The notes under the pieces are model-generated. The model saw only the letters and a program-made list of their open reading frames with translations. It was not told the origin of the DNA and made no database searches. This document shows, piece by piece, positions 8,616-15,960 of a stretch of DNA of 64,000 nucleotides; the stretch's first letter is position 1; every line of letters starts with the position of its first letter. Made by a program: the position numbers and the translations under genes. The DNA comes from Hamadaea tsunoensis DSM 44101. Its GTDB lineage: Bacteria; Actinomycetota; Actinomycetes; Mycobacteriales; Micromonosporaceae. The stretch is from positions 99,977 through 163,976 of the forward strand of contig NZ_AUAX01000021.1 of assembly GCF_000428945.1 (NCBI RefSeq), read 5' to 3'.

Positions 8616-9728
8616 TCAGTTCGCGGTGAGAGCGAGCAGTGGGTGGGCGACGGCCGCGCGTAGGACCTCGGTCCCGCCGGCGGCTGCGGTGAACGCGGGC
8701 CAATCGCGGTGCAGCCGGGCCACCACCGGGTCGGGGTCTTCGCCCGCGAGCTCAGCGGCCAGGCGGGTCGCGCCGGGCAAGGCACCGGCGAGGAACAGCT
8801 TGGCGGCGGCCGGGTTCTGCCGGGGGACCTCGGCCAGCGTTCCCAACTCCCAGGCAGCGCGGTGGAGCAGGCCGCTGGCGAGTTCGGCGGAGGTGTGCAC
8901 ATCGACCACCGCCAGCCGTACCGACTGCGAGCGGGCGAGGTCGGACGTGGCGGCCAGTTCCGTTGCACGCCGGGCCAGGAGGCGCAGCAGCCCCAGCCAT
9001 GGAGCGGCGACCAGCGTCCGGTCCAGGGCGGCGAGTAGCGGCACGAGTTGCTGTGCCGCCGCGCCGGGCGCGCCGAGCACCGCGTCGTGGCCGACCTCGC
9101 AGCCGACCAGCTCCACCTCGCCGATGGGGCAGGTCCGCAGCACGGCGGGTTCGGTGCTGCGTACGGACAGGCCGGGTGTCTCACGATCGAGGAGGAACGC
9201 GGTGCGTCGACCGTGGTCGGTCACGGCGGTCAGCAGGAACGTGCCCGCGACCGGCGCGTTGATCGTGTTGTGCAGGGCGCCGTCCAGCCGCCAGCCGTTC
9301 GGGGTGCGGACGGCGTGGACGCCTGGTGCGCCGCCGGTGGTCTCGGCCAGGGCTACGGCCGCGACCCGCTCGCCGGAGGCGATCGCGGGTAGGAGCCGTT
9401 CGCGCTGGTGGACCGATCCCAGGAACGAGATCGGTACGCCGCACAGCGCGCTGTGAGCGGTCACCGACAGCGCCAGTCCGGGGTCGCCGGAGCCCTCGCC
9501 GAAGCCCTCCAGCAGGGCAACGGCCTCCAACGGTGTGGCGCCGCCGCCGCCGTGAACGGCCGGGAGCGCGATGGCCAGCACGCCGTGTTTGGCGAGTTCG
9601 GTGAACAGCACGGGGTCCCACTCGGCGTGCCGGTCCCGGGCGGCTGTGCTTTCCTCGACGAGAACGCGGCCCGCGCGCCTGCCCCTGTTGTGGAGTTCAG
9701 GCAGCTCACCATCGAAGGTGAGATTCAT
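8616..9728 (-). CDS. divergent acyl-CoA dehydrogenase-like protein
   Basis: A 370-residue, divergent member of the acyl-CoA dehydrogenase superfamily. It keeps an N-terminal helical domain (VLAIALPAVHGGGGATPLE) and the flavin/substrate middle domain (VALAETTGGAPG, then GWRLDGALHNTINAP). The C-terminal helices are Ala/Leu-rich and lack the family's late motifs. It is shorter than typical (about 380-400). Immediately upstream of the canonical ACAD gene and co-transcribed with it, so a catalytic/non-catalytic heteromer is plausible. It may be a structural or electron-transfer partner rather than an independent enzyme. Confidence 0.8.
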   Translation of the reverse strand: MNLTFDGELPELHNRGRRAGRVLVEESTAARDRHAEWDPVLFTELAKHGVLAIALPAVHGGGGATPLEAVALLEGFGEGSGDPGLALSVTAHSALCGVPISFLGSVHQRERLLPAIASGERVAAVALAETTGGAPGVHAVRTPNGWRLDGALHNTINAPVAGTFLLTAVTDHGRRTAFLLDRETPGLSVRSTEPAVLRTCPIGEVELVGCEVGHDAVLGAPGAAAQQLVPLLAALDRTLVAAPWLGLLRLLARRATELAATSDLARSQSVRLAVVDVHTSAELASGLLHRAAWELGTLAEVPRQNPAAAKLFLAGALPGATRLAAELAGEDPDPVVARLHRDWPAFTAAAGGTEVLRAAVAHPLLALTAN

Positions 9729-9759
9729 ACTTCGCGTTACCCTTCAGTGCGATGAGAGG

Positions 9760-9798
9760 GGTGTGGTCCGGCCTGGTGGCGATCGGACGGACCACACC
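9760..9798. terminator. hairpin between the U32-like and ACAD-like genes
   Basis: Perfect 11-base inverted repeat (GGTGTGGTCCG / CGGACCACACC) with a 17-base loop in the 101-bp gap between two minus-strand genes of the putative operon. It could be a terminator or partial attenuator that splits the first gene from the other four, or a dyad operator. No U-tract is present. Confidence 0.5.
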
Positions 9799-9829
9799 GT
9801 TACGAGACGTGTCCCAGTGCCGCCGGCAC

Positions 9830-10786
9830 TCAGACCTTGACCGGCACACAGCGGTGCGGCGACTTGTCGCTGATGTACTCCGCCTCGACGCCGGACTTCC
9901 GCAGGTACTCCAGGCACAGCCCGACGCGCTGTACGCGCTGGCGGATGGTGTTCTCGTTCACCGGGTCGTGCGGGTGGGACTGAGCGCTGGCACCGATCTT
10001 GAGCATCATCGGCGAGCAGATCTGAACAAGTTCGGGGACCTCGTAGAACCGGATGAAGCCGCCTTTGCTGCCGTAGACGTCGGTCGGCAGATCGATGGTC
10101 AGGTCCGGGGCCGCCTTGCGCATGTCCTGCAGGACCGCGAGGCCCAGGTCATGCATGGTGGTGACACTGTCCGCGCCGTTCTCCTTGTAGACCTTTGCCG
10201 TCATCGGGTTGGACACGATGCAGTGCGACGACGACTTGATCATCAAATCGGCGGGCAGCACACCGGCGTCGCGCATCTCCTTGAGCATCCGGATGACGCC
10301 GAGGTCGTAGGCGATCAGGCCGCGGCACCCCATCTCGGTCAGTCGCAGCGCCTCCTCGGCCGTCTGCGCGAGCGCGTCGTTGTTGTTGATGCGGCGGCCC
10401 TGCGAGGCGCCGAAACCGCCCCGGTAGAAGGCCGCTTTGCGGTCGTATTCCGGGCGCGGGCCCAGCGCGAACACCATGCCGACGCCGTTCTCCCGGCACA
10501 GCGCGAGCATGTCGAGCACCTCGGCGTCCGACAGCAGCATCGCGCCCAGCGTCTCGTTGAACCGGGTGACCGGCAGGCCTTCGGCCTGGAGCATGCCCAG
10601 GGTGGCCTCCAGCACGCGGAAGTTGTTGACGACGGGGATCTCCACGCCGTAGTGGCCGCCGTCCGCGAACTCGATCCCGGACGCCTCCAGCGGGATCTCG
10701 TCGCTGTAGGGAAGCCCGTTGTCGCGCAGCCACGTGCGGGCACGTGAAGCGCCGCGCGTGACGTCAATCTGCAAAGTACCGGTCAT
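9830..10786 (-). CDS. U32-peptidase-like TIM-barrel protein
   Basis: A 318-residue protein that reads as an alpha/beta barrel with alternating strand motifs: HYGVEIPVVNNF, GVGMVFALGP, GCRGLIAYDLGV, DLMIKSSSHCIVSNP and GADSVTTMHDLGL. The strand order and the DLGV and S-S-x-C-I-V-S-N motifs recall the U32 collagenase-like family, whose members often act in hydroxylation or ring modification rather than proteolysis. I am not certain of the family. The ATG at 10786 has a GGGGGA site. First gene of the minus-strand operon that continues with the two ACAD-like proteins, the dehydrogenase and the amidohydrolase. Confidence 0.65.
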   Translation of the reverse strand: MTGTLQIDVTRGASRARTWLRDNGLPYSDEIPLEASGIEFADGGHYGVEIPVVNNFRVLEATLGMLQAEGLPVTRFNETLGAMLLSDAEVLDMLALCRENGVGMVFALGPRPEYDRKAAFYRGGFGASQGRRINNNDALAQTAEEALRLTEMGCRGLIAYDLGVIRMLKEMRDAGVLPADLMIKSSSHCIVSNPMTAKVYKENGADSVTTMHDLGLAVLQDMRKAAPDLTIDLPTDVYGSKGGFIRFYEVPELVQICSPMMLKIGASAQSHPHDPVNENTIRQRVQRVGLCLEYLRKSGVEAEYISDKSPHRCVPVKV

Positions 10787-11556
10787 CGAATCCCCCTAGA
10801 TTACGAAGACATGGGTCAAGGGTGGGTAGTGCACAAGTCCATCGACGCGCAGGTGTCGAACGATACTGACAAACATCGATCTAAGAAGATGGTCAGCCGG
10901 CTGTGGCGGCCGGGATTCCCCGGCGAAGCTGGATGAATTCATCGATTGCGTCGATGTCGCGGCTGCGGGTATGAACGGATACCGCGCATGGGGCAGCGTC
11001 GTTACGCAGCTTCGGGAATCCGACGTGCCGCCAGGTGGATCGGTGCGGTGCTCCCTCGCGACCCGCGCGGCCGTTGGCCGTTCGGGGCGGTCACCGGAGG
11101 TGCCACGCCTTTGGCCACGTCATGTCGGACGTTGTGGTCCAGGCGAAGCGGTGTGGGTGGGTGCCGTGGTGTGGTCGTCGAATATTCACCTTTCTTCCTG
11201 ATTGGACAGACCTTCTGACCTGACAATTGAGGGCAGCGACCTCAACTACCGGGTGGGTTGCTCGACCCGCTCTTCCCCCCATGATCATAATGTGAGGCGT
11301 TGGAGCAGGGCTTTCTGCACCGTGTCGCGTTCGTCCATAAGGGACATCGGCCACGGCCGATCGCACTCACTATCACGCCACAAGATTCGCGATCATGCAA
11401 ACACCTATGCCCGCACCAGCTGAGCAGTCATTCGCAGGCAACTTGCGGTGCAAAGTGGCAGGTCAGCGCGTCGGTCGCGCCGCAACAGCACGGAAGTGAT
11501 TTAAGTCATACTTTCATTTGTCCTGCACGAAGCATTCAAGTGGAAAGCTCTGGCAC
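10787..11556. other. 770-bp divergent intergenic region
   Basis: Separates the minus-strand catabolic operon from the plus-strand oxidoreductase pair, so it must hold both promoters. Base composition is lower in GC than the flanks. Open frames here are short, contradictory in frame and unlike any family I know. No transposase scrap, tRNA or convincing operator was found. The length suggests a lost regulator gene or a large control region. Confidence 0.5.
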
Positions 11557-12555
11557 ATGGCAGTCAATGTCCGGTTCCACCAACTCGGCGGTCCCGAGGT
11601 GCTGCAACTCGACGACATACCGATTCGGGAGCCACGACCAGGAGAACTGCATCTCCGGGTGCATGCCATCGGGCTGAATCGGGCGGAGGTGAACTTCCGT
11701 CGTGGTCACTACATCGACAAACCGCGCGATTTACCGTGCGGGCTCGGATATGAAGCGGCGGGAACGGTGGTGCGCGTCGGACCGGGTGTGACCGGATTCC
11801 GCGCCGGTCAGCCGGTGAGCGTTGTACCCGCGTTCTCGCAGAACGACTACGGCACCTACGGCGAGGAGATCGTGGTGCCCGCCTCGGCCGTCGTCCGGCT
11901 GCCCGCCTCAGTCGACCCCGTGACCAGCGCCGCCGCCTGGATGCAGTACCTCACGCCGTACGGCGCGCTGGTCGACATCGGCGGGATCCGCGCGGGCGAC
12001 GTGGTCGTGGTGACTGCCGCGACCAGCAGCGTCGGCCTGGCCACGATCCAGCTCGCCCGCCTGGTGGGCGCGGTGCCCATCGCCGTCGTGCGGTCGGCGG
12101 ACAAGGCCGACGCCGTACTCGCCGCAGGCGCGGAGCGGGTCGTGACCGTCGGCGAGGACCTGGTCGAGACGGTGCGCGAGGTCACCGACGGACGTGGCGC
12201 CGACTTCGTGTTCGACGCCGTGGCCGGCCCCGGCGTCCACGAACTGGCGCGGGCCACGGCCACCGGCGGTCAGCTGATCGTCCACGGCACGCTCAGCGGC
12301 GAGCCCACCCCATTCCCCGGCACCGACGGCATGCGCGCCCTCGTGATGCGCAGCTACACGCTGTTCGAGTTCACCTACGTGCAGCACCGGCTGCGCCGGG
12401 CGGAGCGATTCATCAGCACGGGCCTGGCCTCCGGAGCGCTGCGCCCGGTCGTGGACCGTACCTTCGACCTGACCGAAATCGTGCAAGCGCACAGCTATCT
12501 GGAGTCGGAAGCGCAGACCGGCAAGGTCGTGGTCACCGTCCGGGGGCACTCGTGA
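11557..12555 (+). CDS. quinone-oxidoreductase-like MDR dehydrogenase
   Basis: A 332-residue medium-chain reductase of the quinone oxidoreductase / zinc-independent type. The GroES-like domain has VHAIGLNRAEVNFRRGHY and GYEAAGTVVRVGPGV. The place of the catalytic-zinc GHE motif is GYE, and the structural Cys cluster is absent. The Rossmann part contains VVVTAATSSVGLATIQLAR and the NADP-type loop VVRSADKADAV. The ATG at 11557 is chosen because the family N-terminus (VRFHQLGGPEVL) begins right after it. It overlaps the following gene by four bases (GTGA), so the two oxidoreductases are coupled. Likely NADPH-dependent enone or quinone reduction. Confidence 0.9.
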   Translation: MAVNVRFHQLGGPEVLQLDDIPIREPRPGELHLRVHAIGLNRAEVNFRRGHYIDKPRDLPCGLGYEAAGTVVRVGPGVTGFRAGQPVSVVPAFSQNDYGTYGEEIVVPASAVVRLPASVDPVTSAAAWMQYLTPYGALVDIGGIRAGDVVVVTAATSSVGLATIQLARLVGAVPIAVVRSADKADAVLAAGAERVVTVGEDLVETVREVTDGRGADFVFDAVAGPGVHELARATATGGQLIVHGTLSGEPTPFPGTDGMRALVMRSYTLFEFTYVQHRLRRAERFISTGLASGALRPVVDRTFDLTEIVQAHSYLESEAQTGKVVVTVRGHS

Positions 12556-13394
12556 AGTTCGGATTCATCGCGTTCCCCACCCGCGAGTCGATCCGACCCG
12601 GTGAGTTCGCCACGCTGCTCGAGTCACGCGGGTTCGAGTCGCTTTTCTACCCCGACCACACCCACATCCCGGCGATCACACCGGAACGGTACGACGTGCT
12701 GGGCCTGGCTCCGGAGTTCCGCAACGGCCTCGATCCGTTCGTGGCGCTCGCGGCGGCCGCGCAGACCACGACGACGCTCAACATCGGCACCGCCGTGGCG
12801 CTGGTAACGGAGCGAGACCCGCTCGTCACGGCCAAGGCCGTGGCATCCCTGGACGTGCTATCCGACGGCCGGATGCACTTCGGCGTCGGCCCCGGCTGGA
12901 TCTTCCAGGAACTGCGCAACCACGGCGTGGCGCCCGAGGACCGGTGGGCGGTCCAGCAGGAGCGAGTGGAGGCGATGCGTGCGATCTGGACCAACGACAT
13001 CGCGCACTACCACGGTAAATTCGTGAACTTCTCACATGTCACGTCGTGGCCGAAACCGATACGGCGCCCGCATCCACCGATCCTGGTGGCCGGGAACGGC
13101 CCGAACGTGGCCAAGCGAGTGATCTCCTACGGAGACGAGTGGATTCCGATGCTCCGGCCGGGTGTGCTGGACGACATCGCCGAATTCCGTCGGACCGTCC
13201 GGAAACCGGGTTCGGACGAGCCGATTCCGGTGACGCTGTTCGGCGGTCTCCCCGAGGACGTGGCGGCGTACGAGCGCGCCGGCGTGGACCGCTGCCTGTT
13301 CTGGCCGCGCCCGATGAACACGACCGACACCACCGCGCTGGTCGACCGCATCGCGCTGCTTTTGGGTGGTCGGCTGACCGCCGACCACGTGTAG
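12552..13394 (+). CDS. LLM-class (F420-type) oxidoreductase
   Basis: A 280-residue luciferase-like monooxygenase-fold protein: MKFGFIAFPTRESI at the start, ESLFYPDHTHIPA, TTLNIGTAVAL, the ALASLDVLSDGR-type helix and the diagnostic FGVGPGW motif, then HPPILVAGNGP. This pattern matches the actinobacterial F420-dependent LLM group. GTG start overlapping the stop of the quinone-oxidoreductase gene. Probably a hydride transfer or Baeyer-Villiger-like step on the same compound as its partner. The cofactor assignment is by family resemblance. Confidence 0.88.
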   Translation: MKFGFIAFPTRESIRPGEFATLLESRGFESLFYPDHTHIPAITPERYDVLGLAPEFRNGLDPFVALAAAAQTTTTLNIGTAVALVTERDPLVTAKAVASLDVLSDGRMHFGVGPGWIFQELRNHGVAPEDRWAVQQERVEAMRAIWTNDIAHYHGKFVNFSHVTSWPKPIRRPHPPILVAGNGPNVAKRVISYGDEWIPMLRPGVLDDIAEFRRTVRKPGSDEPIPVTLFGGLPEDVAAYERAGVDRCLFWPRPMNTTDTTALVDRIALLLGGRLTADHV

Positions 13395-13427
13395 GGGCGT
13401 CCGGGTCGGAGGCCGGTGCTACGGTCG

Positions 13428-13514
13428 CACAAAACGATCTCCAACATCACTGACGCCGTGCTGGATGGGGTCAAGGCGTGGCAGACCCGGCCCCTGGAAG
13501 AGATCAACCCGATC
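13428..13514 (+). mobile_element. IS256/Mutator transposase remnant
   Basis: About 29 codons reading KTISNITDAVLDGVKAWQTR followed by PLEEINPI, which matches the conserved stretch of Mutator/IS256 transposases (pattern TISxITDxVxxxMxxWQxRPLxxxYPI) just before the first catalytic Asp. Nothing else of the element remains, neither ends nor target duplication. The fragment runs up to the stop codon of the converging GNAT gene, so an insertion followed by deletion has reshaped this junction. Confidence 0.7.
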
Positions 13515-13517
13515 TGC

Positions 13518-14441
13518 TCACAGCGAGCGGGTGAACATCTTCCGGTGGGCGAAGTTGTGGTATTCCGCGCGCTGGAACGCTTTGAACATGCCGATGTTGC
13601 CGGCGTCGCAGTCGCCGCGGATCTCCTCGGCCCCAGCGTCGACGAGTACCTGGGTGCCTCGGGCGACCACGCTGGTGGCGTAGCCCTGACCGCGGCCGAT
13701 CCTCGCGACGGCGACGAGGCCGATGACCGCCGAGGCGGGTGTACGCGCCGGCATGCTGATCGCCACGGGCGTGTCCGCCGCGTCGTAGCCGATCTCGTAC
13801 CAGCCGGGCTGGTGGTCCATCTCGAGCATGTCGGCGATGTTGCGTTCGGCCGCGCCGCGCAGGCCGTGCTGGGCGATCTCCGCCTGGAAGATCGAGTCCT
13901 GAGTGTCGGTGAGGGCGTCGGCGAACAGCTCCACGAACGGCGTCTCACCCACGTCTGCCAAGGACCGCCAGTGCAGTCGCTCGTCCTGTACCGGCATCGG
14001 GTCGCCTGCGGTCCATAGGAACCTGCGGCCGTCGCGAGCGAGGGTGAACCCGGCGTCGGCGAGCAGCTTCTCGCGTAGCTGTGGATCCCGTTGGAACTGG
14101 GGAGCCTGGGCGGGGCCGTCCAGGACGTGTCCCTGGGTCTGTGCGCCCAACTCGCGGGCAAGCTCGGCGGCGTACGCCAGCAGCGCCTCGCCGGTGTCCG
14201 GGGTGCCGGGTTCCACCAGCACGATGTCCATCGGCACCGTGCGGCCGGGCATCGTCCACAGCACGACGTTGCCGGTCAACCGGCCGTCGCGCTCGGCGAC
14301 CAGGCACCACTCGGGTCTTGTGCAGCCGTTCTCCAGCAGTCGGGACAGGTACGCAGCGGTCGCCGCGTTGCGTTCGTCGTCGTCCGGACAGGTCGTCAGC
14401 GCGGGTAGCTCGTCGGGACGGGCGGTACGAATTCTCAGCAC
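13518..14441 (-). CDS. tandem-GNAT acetyltransferase
   Basis: A 307-residue protein with two GNAT-like halves. The N-terminal half (residues 1-135) has a degenerate fold (LRIRTARPDELPAL, RLTGNVVLW). The C-terminal half carries the acetyl-CoA motif A as VIGLVAVARIGRGQGYATSV (R-G-Q-G-Y-A) and a late CDAGNIGMFKAFQRAEY motif. This layout is common in actinobacterial acetyltransferases of unknown substrate. The gene stands alone, converging on the LLM-oxidoreductase with a transposase scrap between them. Confidence 0.88.
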   Translation of the reverse strand: MLRIRTARPDELPALTTCPDDDERNAATAAYLSRLLENGCTRPEWCLVAERDGRLTGNVVLWTMPGRTVPMDIVLVEPGTPDTGEALLAYAAELARELGAQTQGHVLDGPAQAPQFQRDPQLREKLLADAGFTLARDGRRFLWTAGDPMPVQDERLHWRSLADVGETPFVELFADALTDTQDSIFQAEIAQHGLRGAAERNIADMLEMDHQPGWYEIGYDAADTPVAISMPARTPASAVIGLVAVARIGRGQGYATSVVARGTQVLVDAGAEEIRGDCDAGNIGMFKAFQRAEYHNFAHRKMFTRSL

Positions 14442-15162
14442 AGTCGGGTTCTTTCTTCGTCGATGGTGGGCAGTGCGATCCGGGGTCGTCGTCTTTCAGG
14501 TCCTTGCTCAGCGAGTTTCCTGGCGGTCTCGATGGGGCGATGCCACTCGCCTTCCTCGACGAACGCCTACCTGAACCTAGGCGGGGCCAGTTCTGTTCGG
14601 TCACCCGGCAGGGGGGTCGGATCTTCGGTTCAGGGCGTGCCGAACCAGCCGGAGAGCGCTTCGCGCAGCGCGTGTAGCAACCTCGCAGGAGGGTGTCACT
14701 TCGGGTGGCGGTCGTTGGACCGTCGCGATTTGCGGCACCACATCAATGAGACGTCGATGTATCGACTGATGCCTATTGCCGGCCGGTCGATGTCCAGTCG
14801 TACGCGAGTGGTCGACGATCTTCCCGAGGAATCAGCCGAACGGATTCCCTCTGCCCGGATCGTACCTTTGAATCGCGGGCGGTGTCCTCGACAGGCTCAT
14901 TGCTGACGTATCAACGTCGCATTCGGCAGCCGTACGGCGTACTGCCCGGTCCAAACGCGACCGTCGCACCGACCCATTCAACGATATTGCCCAGCGTAGC
15001 CTCGTCGATACGATGGCGGCCGATCGTGAATTGCTCGTCGGGCATGCGGGCGTGTCGGGTCGGCGTTGTACGCCATCTGTCCTTCACAGCCTGGCCGGGC
15101 GACAGGTAAACCGGGGTATCGGCCTGCGACAGGCGCATGGCCTCATGCGAAAGGCTTCCCAT
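14442..15162. other. 721-bp region upstream of the conflict island
   Basis: No recognisable gene. It should contain the promoter of the plus-strand island and that of the GNAT gene. A perfect palindrome GTCGAT-GT-ATCGAC lies at 14753-14766 and could be an operator. A minus-strand open frame at 14911-15162 (83 codons, containing MPDEQFTIGRHRIDEATLG) starts on the same CATATG as the first island gene; its third-position GC is lower than that of neighbouring genes and I recognise no family, so it is not called. Composition is less GC-rich than the island itself. Confidence 0.4.
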
Positions 15163-15960
15163 ATGGCACCCAAGCCCGAGTGCGCTCTCGTGCTTCTCGC
15201 GGACATCGAGGACTACAGCAGCAGACTGGACGTGGTGCAGGCCAAGCTGCGGGATGCGCTGGTGGAGGTGCTACGCGAGGCCGCTGACAACGCGCATGTC
15301 GATTGGGCCGGCTGGACCCACGAGGACCGCGGTGACGCGGTTCTGATCTTCGCGCGCAAGCCGGGTCCGGTGGAGATCCTTGGCGACTTCGTCTACCAGC
15401 TCAGCCTCGGACTGAACGCGTACGCCGAGTCGCGTAACGAGAGTCATGCCATGCGGCTGCGCCTCGCGGTCCACCATGGATACATCTGGCAGGACAGCCG
15501 GGGCTGGGTCGGATCGGCGATCAACGCCGCCACCCGGCTCTGTGATTCGGATGCCGCACGGAATGCCCTTGAGACCCATCCGGAGTCCAAGCTGGTGGTC
15601 ATTGTCGGCGACGAACTTCATCGAGATGTCATCATGCAGGGCCACCCCTCCATACCGGCGGCCGACTATCGGCCGGCCCGTGCCGTCGCCAAGAAGACGG
15701 ACCAGCCGGCCTGGGTCTGGACTCCGCCCGGCCCGGCTTCGGCCCAGCGTCTCGATCCGGGAAGTCCGCCGGGGGCGAATGCTCCGGAAGCTCCGGGCAC
15801 AGACACGGGAGCCGGTGGTGAGAACGCCGCCGGTGCGACGGGCGTCGCGCCGCGAACCAGCACGGAAATTCACGCCGAGCGCATCGGCAACGTGGTCACC
15901 GGTCCGCTGAGCGTGCAGCACAACCTCATCGGCATCGTCGAAGGAGGGATGGGAGGGTGA
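15163..15960 (+). CDS. class III nucleotide-cyclase homology protein with amyloid-like tail
   Basis: A 265-residue soluble protein. Residues about 6-190 form a class III cyclase homology domain. The first metal-binding Asp is D14 (LLADIEDYS), the second D58 (RGDAVLIF). The transition-state Asn/Arg pair is N121/R125 in the stretch INAATRL, so the core catalytic residues look intact; the base-selecting Lys position is not conserved. After a Gly/Pro/Ala-rich linker, the C-terminus IGNVVTGPLSVQHNLIG resembles the short amyloid signalling motifs that couple actinobacterial NLR/STAND proteins to effectors. The ATG has a GAAAGG site, and the stop overlaps the next gene. It may make a cyclic nucleotide or act as a sensor; a Crp-family gene follows at 20226. 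Confidence 0.75.
   Translation: MAPKPECALVLLADIEDYSSRLDVVQAKLRDALVEVLREAADNAHVDWAGWTHEDRGDAVLIFARKPGPVEILGDFVYQLSLGLNAYAESRNESHAMRLRLAVHHGYIWQDSRGWVGSAINAATRLCDSDAARNALETHPESKLVVIVGDELHRDVIMQGHPSIPAADYRPARAVAKKTDQPAWVWTPPGPASAQRLDPGSPPGANAPEAPGTDTGAGGENAAGATGVAPRTSTEIHAERIGNVVTGPLSVQHNLIGIVEGGMGG

Noticed and set aside
14911..15162. 83-codon minus-strand frame sharing CATATG with the first island gene
   Set aside because: Low third-position GC, no family, and it would occupy the island promoter; noted only in the intergenic entry.
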